DNA of 64,000 bases from Hyphomonadaceae bacterium (GTDB lineage Bacteria > Pseudomonadota > Alphaproteobacteria > Caulobacterales > Aquidulcibacteraceae): contig JAKFWO010000001.1 in NCBI GenBank assembly GCA_021731815.1, positions 25,559 to 89,558 on the forward strand, given 5' to 3'. The notes below the pieces were generated by a model that ran no database searches, was not told where the DNA came from, and saw nothing but the letters and a program-made list of their open reading frames with translations. Both the position numbers and the translations under genes were made by a program. The stretch's first letter is position 1. Each line of letters opens with the position of its first letter. Positions 36,674 through 44,284 of this stretch are shown in pieces.

Positions 36674-38616
36674 TGCGGATGAATGGCTTCACCTGGATTT
36701 CCGGAATTTCCACCGTGCTCTTGTGGGTGAGCGCCAATATTCTCGGAGCCGGGTTTTTCGAGGGTGCGCGTCTCGATCTGAGCGCGGATCAGGCCTTTTC
36801 CCTGCGCCCGGCGACCGGGAAGATGGTCGATCGGCTGGGCGAACCAGTGACCCTGACTTTGTATTCGAGTGCCATGGGTGCCGAGGATCGGCCTGAACTC
36901 CGCGGATATGCCCGACGGGTCGCCGAATTGCTCGACACTTTCGCCGCCCGTGCTGGGGGCGACATCATTCTCCGCAAGGTCGACACTTCCCCCGGACTGC
37001 CCGGGGCCGCAGAAGCCGAAGCTGCCGGTATCTTCGCCGAGAGGGCTCCTGATGCCCCGCCTCTGTTCTTTGGGATCGCGGGTGCCAATCGCGTCGATTC
37101 GCTTGGGGCCATTCCGCGGCTCGACTGGCGACGCGAAGCCAGCCTCGAAAGCGAAATCGCTTTGCTGATCGGTCGGCTGGACGATCCATCGCCCAAGCGC
37201 CTGGCCATTGTCAGTTCCCTGCCATTTTCCGACGCATCATCTTCGGGCCTGCGTTCGGGGTCCTCGGCTTCGGCGGCCGGAAACCGGAGCGCGAGGGATG
37301 CGGTCTGGGGCGGCGCGTTTTACGGTGCATTGCGCCGGGCCTACAAAGTGGAGCGGCTAAGCGAGAGTTTCGACGCCATTTCGCCGGCCACGGACATCTT
37401 GCTGGTGATTCATCCATTCCCGCTGAGCGACCGCCAGATCTATGTCATCGAGCAATTCATTCTCGCCAAGGGCCGGGCGCTGATCGCGCTCGACCCGCTC
37501 GCTCTCTCGCAATTAAGTCCATCGGGGCGCAAACTCTATCCGGGAGCGCAGGCGGCTTCGGCCCTCCCCGGTCTTCTGAAACGCTGGGGTGTCTCCCTGT
37601 CGGAGACGGCGTTACCCGGGCCCGGTTCCGGAATCCGTGCGGATTCCATCCGTCCGATCCGGCCGACCGGTCCGGCGAACGAAGGTCCGGCGAACGAAGG
37701 CCCGGAAAACGAAGGCCCGGAAAATGAAGGCCCGGCTTTCCTCGCCCCCGGATTTTTTACCTGGCGGTCGCTCGCCCAGATACGTCATCAGCCGCTGATC
37801 CGGGTTTCCGGGGATGCCGAAGAGGTGGCAGCCGACCAAATCTTTGCACCTGCCGCGAATTCCCCGACCCGTGCCGGTCCCGATCCGCTGGCAGCCCCCC
37901 CTCCGGCCGAGCGGATTCTGGCGCTGCGGGTAAGCGGGGTACTGCAAACCGCCTTTCCCAATGGTTCGCCGCCACGACCGCGGGTGGATGCCGGCAATCC
38001 CGATGCGCGGCAATTATTGCGTTCAGGGAATCTCGCCGATGTCATTCTGGTTGCAGACAGCGATGTCATCTCCCCCCCGATCTTGCCCGGAGAGGCCGTT
38101 TCCGACAAAGATTCCGGTGCCGGAACGGCTTTCATGCTGGATTTGCTCGGCTCGCTCTATGCGGAGAGGACCATTCTGCCACCCCGTTCGGGTGCGCCGA
38201 CTTTGCGCCCGCTGACCCGGCGCCTGATGCTGGCCGGCGAAATCACTTCCGAAAATGCCCTCCAGCGCGCGCAATTGCAGGCAGTCGCGGATCTTGCCCG
38301 CGCGCGTCTGATCGCGCTTGCAACCGTCGCGGGGGATGAGAAGATCACGGCCGCGCAAAGCCTTGTCGGTGATTTTGCCGTCGATCGCACGCCCGAGGAC
38401 AAGGCCGAAATCATCCTCGCGCGGAGCCGTGCCTTTGCGGCCAGCGCGCGCCTCACGGCGTTTGATGAGGCGCGGCAAGCAAGGATCCGGGCGCTCGACC
38501 GATCCTGGATGGGCATTGCGATTTTGTTGCCGGCTCTGGTTTTGGCACTGATTGGAACGGTGCTGGCGCTGCGCCGGCAATCCCTCAAGATCGCGGGGCG
38601 CCGGTATGACGATTGA
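36673..38616 (+). CDS. GldG-like ABC-associated periplasmic protein
   Basis: 647-residue protein with one N-terminal membrane helix and one near the C-terminus (~615-635). The early region LDLSADQAFSLRPATGKMVDRLGEPVTLTLYSS is the pattern of the GldG / intraflagellar-transport-like domain (DUF-type ABC_transp_aux) that accompanies GldF permeases. The middle holds an Asn/Glu/Gly/Pro run from a 15-bp tandem repeat (37674-37735) and an Ala/Pro-rich stretch. The ATG overlaps the permease stop. The in-frame extension to 36040 lies antisense-like inside the permease gene and is rejected. Confidence 0.8.
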   Translation: MRMNGFTWISGISTVLLWVSANILGAGFFEGARLDLSADQAFSLRPATGKMVDRLGEPVTLTLYSSAMGAEDRPELRGYARRVAELLDTFAARAGGDIILRKVDTSPGLPGAAEAEAAGIFAERAPDAPPLFFGIAGANRVDSLGAIPRLDWRREASLESEIALLIGRLDDPSPKRLAIVSSLPFSDASSSGLRSGSSASAAGNRSARDAVWGGAFYGALRRAYKVERLSESFDAISPATDILLVIHPFPLSDRQIYVIEQFILAKGRALIALDPLALSQLSPSGRKLYPGAQAASALPGLLKRWGVSLSETALPGPGSGIRADSIRPIRPTGPANEGPANEGPENEGPENEGPAFLAPGFFTWRSLAQIRHQPLIRVSGDAEEVAADQIFAPAANSPTRAGPDPLAAPPPAERILALRVSGVLQTAFPNGSPPRPRVDAGNPDARQLLRSGNLADVILVADSDVISPPILPGEAVSDKDSGAGTAFMLDLLGSLYAERTILPPRSGAPTLRPLTRRLMLAGEITSENALQRAQLQAVADLARARLIALATVAGDEKITAAQSLVGDFAVDRTPEDKAEIILARSRAFAASARLTAFDEARQARIRALDRSWMGIAILLPALVLALIGTVLALRRQSLKIAGRRYDD

Positions 38617-39979
38617 ATTTGCGCGCCGCCGTGGCCGGATCGCCATCTATCTTGTGTCGGCGTCGTTGGCTGTCTCGGCACTGGCGGGATGGGCGATCCA
38701 TGCGGAATGGCGCACCGAAACGCGCGCGGATCTGCGGGCTTTAACCGGTTCGCCGATCGCGCCGCGCCTTGCGCCCGGTGCCGACGCAGCCGCCAGCATT
38801 TTTATCCGCTCTGGCGAGCAGGGGTTTACCCTTCAGCGCACCCCCAATGGTTGGACAATCGCCGAGCGCGGGGGATTCCCGGTCAATGGGGCACGAATTG
38901 ACGCGTTTTTGCAGCGGCTCGCCGGATTGCGACATGGCGAACCCAAGACCGCCGATCCGCGAAAGCTCGAGGAACTGGGGCTCGGCGACCCGTTTCTGGG
39001 GGGATCAGGATCCCTTGTGGCGGTGCGCGATGTGACCAACGCACTGATTGCGGAGTTCATTCTGGGACGCCGGGGGGACAAATTGTTTGTCCGCGCGCCG
39101 GACTCGGAAACGGGCTTTGCGGTGGCGACGTCGTCGGGCGAGAGTGCGGCTGAAAATCTGCGACTCAGCCGGATTTCCGATTGGCTGGATTTCAACGTTC
39201 TTACCCTGGAGAGCGCACGCCTTGTCCGGGTTGAAATCGCCCCGGAAGGGCGAGAGGCCTATGTCCTCGAGCCCCAAAAACCAGCCTTGACCACATTCCC
39301 GGGGGCAGATGGGCAAAAGACAAATGCGCCGGCGACAAATGGCGTTGGGGCGGGAAATTCGGGTTCCGACCCGGTTCCTCCCCGATTTGTTTTTGCGAAA
39401 CCCTGGGCGAAGCTGCGGCCTCTCGGTGTTGTTGAACTCGATCACATTGGCCAGGCGCTTGGGCGCTTCGAGCCGATCGATGTGATCGCCAGCGGCAAGC
39501 TTACGGGCCGCGCCCTTACGCGGCGGCGCAATGTGACCATTGACGGCCTGGTGATCGACGCCTTCCCCCTTCAGGAAAATGGCCGTTATTGGGTGAAACT
39601 GGCGGCCCAATCAATCGATCCGGCAAGTGCCGCCGAGGCCGAGGCCATAAATCGCCGGGTCGAGGGCTGGGCATTCGGTTTGACGGCGGCGGCATGGGCC
39701 TCGCTTGCCCCGCGCTTGTCCGATATTGTTGAAACGAAACCCGGATTGGAGTCCGGATTGGAGAATTTGGTCGGGCCCCGAGTACCAGATACCGGTTCAA
39801 TTCCGACCCCCGGCCCGATCCCCGGGCCCCGAACCAATGCGGCACAGAAACCGACAATCACCAGTCCCGGGCCGGCCGCCGCTGCTCCGCCCCCCGTGGC
39901 GCAGCCTGAATCGGTGAGCACAACACCAGCGCCAGAAGCCGGTGCATCGCCGAACACGCCGACCATCCCCCCAGGCTAG
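38606..39979 (+). CDS. DUF4340 protein of the Gld-like ABC operon
   Basis: 457-residue protein with one N-terminal membrane helix (~12-32). The TLQRTPNGWTIAERGGFPVNGARIDAFLQRLAGL stretch is typical of DUF4340, a domain repeatedly found after GldG-like genes. Its ATG (38606) overlaps the GldG-like stop by 11 bp. The C-terminal ~90 residues are Pro/Ala/Thr-rich and begin with a 12-bp tandem repeat (39739-39763). A structural or cargo-handling role in the exporter is likely but unproven. The stop codon touches a partial dispersed repeat. Confidence 0.8.
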   Translation: MTIEFARRRGRIAIYLVSASLAVSALAGWAIHAEWRTETRADLRALTGSPIAPRLAPGADAAASIFIRSGEQGFTLQRTPNGWTIAERGGFPVNGARIDAFLQRLAGLRHGEPKTADPRKLEELGLGDPFLGGSGSLVAVRDVTNALIAEFILGRRGDKLFVRAPDSETGFAVATSSGESAAENLRLSRISDWLDFNVLTLESARLVRVEIAPEGREAYVLEPQKPALTTFPGADGQKTNAPATNGVGAGNSGSDPVPPRFVFAKPWAKLRPLGVVELDHIGQALGRFEPIDVIASGKLTGRALTRRRNVTIDGLVIDAFPLQENGRYWVKLAAQSIDPASAAEAEAINRRVEGWAFGLTAAAWASLAPRLSDIVETKPGLESGLENLVGPRVPDTGSIPTPGPIPGPRTNAAQKPTITSPGPAAAAPPPVAQPESVSTTPAPEAGASPNTPTIPPG

Positions 39980-40034
39980 AGCATTTCCAAAGAAATTTGG
40001 ACCGAATTGTAAATTGAAAATGCCCGGATTCAAT
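39979..40034 (-). repeat. Dispersed repeat, half copy 3
   Basis: GAGCATTTCCAAAG... followed by TTGAAAATGCCCGGATTCAA matches the first half of the copy at 13488-13597 (one hairpin only). The other hairpin is missing. It begins at the stop codon of the DUF4340 gene. Confidence 0.7.
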
Positions 40035-40919
40035 AACTGAGTGCTCGTTCCGGTGTTTTGTGGGATCAGACAGGATCAGTTCGATCGGGTTTGGACATTC
40101 TGCATATTTAAAGTCAAAGCTTTGCTTTCTTTCAATTAAATGATTCCAATTCCTGCCGGTTGAAATCGGAAATGAACGGCGCACAGCACTCTCCGCCTGG
40201 TTGGCGAATGCGCCAGCATTTGCTTCGGCTTGGGTGCGGGATGCGCGCTCATTGACATCCGCATCACGCGCAAGAGACGTTTCCGGAAATGAGCAGGAGA
40301 CAAATTCCTGACTAGCCGGCCAAATGACCCGGTCTGATTGAAACGGGTTTCTTCGTAGACTGTGGTGTTTAAGACATTTTCCTGAATCCGCCGAAACACA
40401 GCTACCAGGAAAATGGCGGGCCGCGACCGATAGTGATGAACACTATGAGTTCGCTGTAGCACTATGATCTGCTCTCGGCTTCTACAGATCGGCAATTTCG
40501 GTCCATCCCTCGAACAACTGATATTTCCGGATCATTCCGCCAATGCTGAACGACAGCAAGTGGGACAAACTCGCCATTCACGCGTCTCCCGTCCAACGGC
40601 AGGTTCATCGCCAAAACTCGACATTCAGCGCACGTCCCACCGGGCAGGAATTACCACCGGAATTGGGCCGGTGACTGAAAGGCAGCTCCTGCTGGGCAAA
40701 GGGCAAAGGAAAAGGTCAGCTTTGGGGCAGCCCTGAAGGACACTGCAAAGGTTGCAAATGGGTGGGCTGGTTGCAAAACAAGGAGCTTGGGAAAGCGGAC
40801 ACTGGGTCCCGTCGCTATGGTCGTATGCCGCCACCAAACAGCGACGGTTCGACGGGCCCAAAGACATCCTGTTGAAACCGGTCATATGTTGATCGATACA
40901 ACCTACGGAAGCCGAAGGA
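40035..40919. other. 885-bp region without a recognisable gene
   Basis: Short frames of 86-119 codons on both strands (40136-40495 minus, 40464-40736 plus, 40625-40885 minus) show no known motif, start signals or codon bias like their neighbours. The composition is lower in GC than the flanks. It may be a decayed gene or transposon, but I can name none. Confidence 0.5.
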
Positions 40920-41900
40920 TTAATGCCTAGCGTTTGCCGCTTCGGCGCGGCGCTTGATGATAGTCAGAATGTTGCTTTCGACATCGCCAAGCAGGATCTC
41001 GCCCCACATTTGCGCGTAAAGATTGACATGCGTCTTGGCGATGTAATTGGTCCGTAGTGTGAGCTTGGTTGTGCCGTCATTCAACGGTGTCAGCGTGTAA
41101 TCGCCAGTGTCAATCTTGAGGAACTGCCCGTCGGGCGAGATATGTCTGTCGGTGTAATCCTGAAGTGAGCTGTTGCTAAACACAAAGGCCCAGCCAAGCC
41201 GTTGGCCCGGTTGCCATTGGGTGATCCTTTCCTCGAAATTGATGTGATCGCCCCAGTAGGCTTTGCGCACAACGCCCACACCATGCCCGCTGATGGTGGC
41301 AGCGCGTGGGCGCGGTATACCGACAATGCTCTGCGCGAAATTCCATTGACCTTCATCCGGGCTGATATGTGCATTGGCCACCGCGTAGGGCCAGATTTGA
41401 GCCGGGGTGGCGTGGATCACGATGGAGCGCGTTAGGGTCACCTGCTTTTCGGGAATTGGAATCTGACTTTCCAGGCTGCCGCACATCAGCGGTAGGAAAA
41501 GCAAAGAGGCGTGGAACTTTGCGGGATCGGTCCGCCCCTTCCGCACGCGCCGCAGGATGAAGGCACCGGCATAGCCAGAGCACAGCCAGATCGGGGCGAG
41601 CATGATGATGCAAATGACCCCTTCGTGCAGAAACACTACCGAGCCCATAACCACGAGCCCGCCGAAAATTGGCGGCACAGACCAATAGAAAGACGACGGT
41701 TGGTCGCCCGCCGGATCTCCCACATAGCAAATAAGCGCGCAGAGATAGGCGGGTAGAACCGCGAGAAACCAAAGGCTGGCAAAGGCAGAGTTGTTGGCCT
41801 TGCTGGCACTGATCAAGACGTAGACGCTGAGCGCGATGACCAGGGCAAGGGTCATGCCACCAATCACACGTCCCCGGAGCAGATTAGACCCGTTCATCAT
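40920..41900 (-). CDS. Membrane protein with C-terminal SRPBCC domain
   Basis: 326-residue protein. The N-terminal ~130 residues hold four hydrophobic helices. The C-terminal ~170 residues look like an SRPBCC/polyketide-cyclase fold (RSIVIHATPAQIWPYAV ... WGDHINFEERITQWQPGQRLGWAF ... LTPLNDGTTKLTLRTNY). Such domains bind small hydrophobic ligands. The ligand is unknown. The start overlaps the end of the DCC-family gene by four bases, so the pair is coupled. It lies just left of the integration site of the island and belongs to the host side. Confidence 0.75.
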   Translation of the reverse strand: MMNGSNLLRGRVIGGMTLALVIALSVYVLISASKANNSAFASLWFLAVLPAYLCALICYVGDPAGDQPSSFYWSVPPIFGGLVVMGSVVFLHEGVICIIMLAPIWLCSGYAGAFILRRVRKGRTDPAKFHASLLFLPLMCGSLESQIPIPEKQVTLTRSIVIHATPAQIWPYAVANAHISPDEGQWNFAQSIVGIPRPRAATISGHGVGVVRKAYWGDHINFEERITQWQPGQRLGWAFVFSNSSLQDYTDRHISPDGQFLKIDTGDYTLTPLNDGTTKLTLRTNYIAKTHVNLYAQMWGEILLGDVESNILTIIKRRAEAANARH

Positions 41901-42298
41901 AAGACCCTTTCCGCGTATTCGGCGGCAGGAACCCAGCAGGTCTCACGCTTGCCAAACAGCCGGTAGCGATTGCGCGCGACCCAGTAGTAAACAGGATCGC
42001 GTAGGACTCGCGGCGTGAGCAGACCTAGGCCCACAATGCGCCAAGGCCAGCCAAGCCCCGTGTAGATCGCGATCACGGCCCCACTGTCACGTAGTACCCG
42101 GTCTCCGTCGATCAGCAGGATCGTATCCGGATTTGCCGGATCTATCCCGTGCTGCCGAAAGAGCGCCGCTCCGACCTCCCCTTGCATCGAAGCCAAGCGA
42201 TAGCGGGCTAGCCGATCATGCTTCAGGATAAACTGTGCATTGGCAGAGCACAGCACGCATTGGGCGTCGAACAGAATGATGGGGCCTTGGTCAATCAT
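41897..42298 (-). CDS. DCC-family thiol-disulfide oxidoreductase-like protein (DUF393)
   Basis: 133-residue protein. The signature ILFDAQCVLCSANAQFILKHDR gives the DxxCxxC motif of the DCC family, followed by LLIDGDRVLRDSGAVIAI and the C-terminal YRLFGKRETCWVP common to DUF393. A thioredoxin-like redox role is proposed for the family. Four-base overlap with the SRPBCC membrane gene downstream suggests a two-gene operon. The tRNA fragment and integrase lie 100 bp beyond its start. Confidence 0.88.
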   Translation of the reverse strand: MIDQGPIILFDAQCVLCSANAQFILKHDRLARYRLASMQGEVGAALFRQHGIDPANPDTILLIDGDRVLRDSGAVIAIYTGLGWPWRIVGLGLLTPRVLRDPVYYWVARNRYRLFGKRETCWVPAAEYAERVL

Positions 42299-42398
42299 GA
42301 CGCTCCTCCATCAAGCCGATGTAACGGATGGCAAAACCCAGAAAGGGCAGAAAAATAGGCACGTCAAAACGATAGCGCCCACCCACTTCACTTTCGGC

Positions 42399-42423
42399 GG
42401 CGGATGGGGTGGGATTCGAACCC
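42399..42423 (-). other. Partial tRNA-Ser 3' end, candidate attachment site
   Basis: On the minus strand this 25-bp stretch reads GGGTTCGAATCCCA then CCCCATCCGCC: a T-loop, 3' acceptor strand, discriminator G and CC, as in serine tRNAs. The rest of a tRNA is absent: the T-stem 5' side is not complementary beyond GGG and no D- or anticodon arm follows. It therefore looks like the duplicated end left by site-specific integration, 120 bp before the integrase gene. The intact tRNA should lie at the other end of the island, right of this window. Confidence 0.7.
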
Positions 42424-42434
42424 TTGTTTCGTCG

Positions 42435-42450
42435 CGTTTCGAGGCGTTTC
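42435..42450. repeat. 16-bp direct repeat left of the integrase
   Basis: CGTTTCGAGGCGTTTC, found again exactly at 44046-44061 on the other side of the integrase gene, with a 14/16 variant at 42518-42533. Candidate arm-type integrase binding sites. Confidence 0.6.
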
Positions 42451-42543
42451 GAAAGACGTAAAAAATGTGCTCTAATTCAACTGAGTATGGCAAGGCCGAG
42501 TGATTATTCTAGCGTTGCGTTTCGATCCGTTTCATCCTAAGCA

Positions 42544-43848
42544 TTGAACGGGAATGCACTAGCGAATGCACTAGCCGCTGGTGCGGCGGAGGATTTCGGC
42601 TTGCAACGCTATGCAACGAACAAGCTCACGGATCTCACGATCCGGGCCCTCGGCACGGCCGGCCGGTATGCGGACGGCGGTGGTCTCTACCTCCAGGTTC
42701 AACCGGGCGGATCAAAAACGTTTGTTTTTCTCCGCCAAAGCGGAGGCCGCCGGCAGCTGGCAGGGCTCGGTGCCTATCCGGCCGTGTCACTCGCCGCCGC
42801 CCGGGGCAAGGCGGCGCTGATCCGCGAGGCAGAAGCAGACGGACGGCTCAAACTGCTGATGGCCACAGGAACCGGCTTTGCCTCTGCTTGCGCTGGATTG
42901 ACCGCTGGAGAGGTGACGGTGGCCGGTGCGACTGATGGCGAAAGTCCGTGCGAACGGGTGCCGACATTCCGCGACTTCGCGCAGGAGTGGATGGAGCGTA
43001 ATCTCATCCAATTGTCCAACGAGAAAGCCCGGGCACAATGGCACTCAACCCTCAAGGCCTACGCTGAGCCGATCAGCGCAAAACGGCTCGACGAGATCGA
43101 AACGAGCGATATCCTGAAATGCCTCAAACCGATTTGGACCGCAAAACCAGAGACCGCGCGCCGGGTGCAGCAACGCATTGAGCGAATCCTCTCGGCCGCC
43201 GATGTCCTTGGCCATCGCGCAGGCCGCAACCCAGCTCAATGGAAAGGCCATCTCGACCAAGTGTTGCCGGTTATGCGGCACCTTCGGCAACACCATTCCG
43301 CAATGACGTACGCTGCTCTGCCAGCCTACATGGAGTGCCTCGCTGGCCGCCAAACAATGGCGTCCCTCTGCTTGCAATTCATCATCTTGACGGCCGCGAG
43401 ATCGGGCGAAGCGCGCGGAGCATCCTGGGACGAAGTGGATCTGGCGCGCTGCGTCTGGACATTACCCGCCGAGCGCATGAAGGCACGCCGGACGCACCAC
43501 GTGCCCCTTAGCGAAGACGCACTGGCAATCCTTAAGACGCTTGATCCTGGCCCTAACCGGGGCAAAGCCTTTGTGTTTCAATCGCCAACTAGAGCTATGC
43601 AATTATCGGAGGCAGCGCTCCGCAAATTGATGACCCAAACCGGGGCTGGCGAATTCACCATCCACGGCTTTCGCAGCGCCTTTCGCGACTGGGCGGGCAA
43701 CGCGACCGAGTTTCCCCGCGATCTCGCCGAAGAAGCACTGGCCCACCGGCTTGGGGCCGTCGAGGCGGCCTACCGACGCGAGCAAGCCGTCGAGCGCCGC
43801 CGCGTGATGATGCAAGCCTGGGCAGCTTTCGCGAGACAGGGGAACTAG
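42544..43848 (+). CDS. P4-type tyrosine integrase
   Basis: 434-residue site-specific recombinase. The N-terminus (~25-100) is the DUF4102 arm-binding domain (KLTDLTIRALG...RYADGGGLYLQV), then a core-binding helix bundle and the catalytic domain with R286 (TAARSGE), H374-x-x-R377 (IHGFRS), H401 (AHRLG) and nucleophile Y410. All catalytic residues are intact. The start is uncertain: the frame opens with a TTG at 42544, near a 12-bp direct repeat (GAATGCACTAGC twice). Such integrases usually target tRNA genes, which fits the tRNA-Ser fragment just upstream. It marks the left end of the island. Confidence 0.9.
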   Translation: MNGNALANALAAGAAEDFGLQRYATNKLTDLTIRALGTAGRYADGGGLYLQVQPGGSKTFVFLRQSGGRRQLAGLGAYPAVSLAAARGKAALIREAEADGRLKLLMATGTGFASACAGLTAGEVTVAGATDGESPCERVPTFRDFAQEWMERNLIQLSNEKARAQWHSTLKAYAEPISAKRLDEIETSDILKCLKPIWTAKPETARRVQQRIERILSAADVLGHRAGRNPAQWKGHLDQVLPVMRHLRQHHSAMTYAALPAYMECLAGRQTMASLCLQFIILTAARSGEARGASWDEVDLARCVWTLPAERMKARRTHHVPLSEDALAILKTLDPGPNRGKAFVFQSPTRAMQLSEAALRKLMTQTGAGEFTIHGFRSAFRDWAGNATEFPRDLAEEALAHRLGAVEAAYRREQAVERRRVMMQAWAAFARQGN

Positions 43849-44284
43849 AATCGGCTCGGCCGCCTTCGAAGGCGGGATTCACAGGCGCGAATCGTGTCGG
43901 GTGCGCCATAACTCCCTGAAAAACAACAAAATAAAAACTTACAGAACGGCAATATTTCCAAAAATTTAGCTGGGGTTCCACCGGGGTTCAACCAAATTGT
44001 CTACATGCCGGTCGCTTCCAAACGGGACTGCGGGGCGTGACAAGACGTTTCGAGGCGTTTCAGAAGAGGATGCCGGCGGAAAAATTGGATCAACCCGCTT
44101 CGTCCTTCCCGGGTGGCGGCGTGTTCGCTGAAGGATCCCGCCTGCGCGATCACTATCAGGGCGACATCTGCCAGGTGAAAGACACCCAGATCCTCTGCCC
44201 CTCAGCGCGCAAAATCGCCCTCATCGCCAAAGCCGATTGAGGAGCGCGCAGAGGGGCGGCATTCGATCACCATGGCCGGCGGCA
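43849..44284. other. 436-bp region between integrase and TIR gene
   Basis: Contains an AT-rich tract (~43915-43980) and the second exact copy of the 16-bp repeat (44046-44061). A 67-codon frame (44037-44240, GTG start) has no recognisable motif; I leave it unannotated. Confidence 0.5.
44046..44061. repeat. 16-bp direct repeat right of the integrase
   Basis: Exact copy of CGTTTCGAGGCGTTTC at 42435-42450; the two bracket the integrase gene 1.6 kb apart. Confidence 0.6.

Noticed and set aside
40136..40885. Three overlapping small frames between DUF4340 and the SRPBCC gene
   Set aside because: No motif, no start signals, and mutually overlapping on opposite strands.
42311..42493. Complete tRNA gene near 42.4 kb
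   Set aside because: Only the T-loop/acceptor 3' part is present; no D-arm, anticodon arm or 5' acceptor strand can be found on either side.
44037..44240. 67-codon frame after the integrase
   Set aside because: It begins in the 16-bp repeat, has no motif or ribosome-binding site, and its start simply repeats peptide seen before the integrase.
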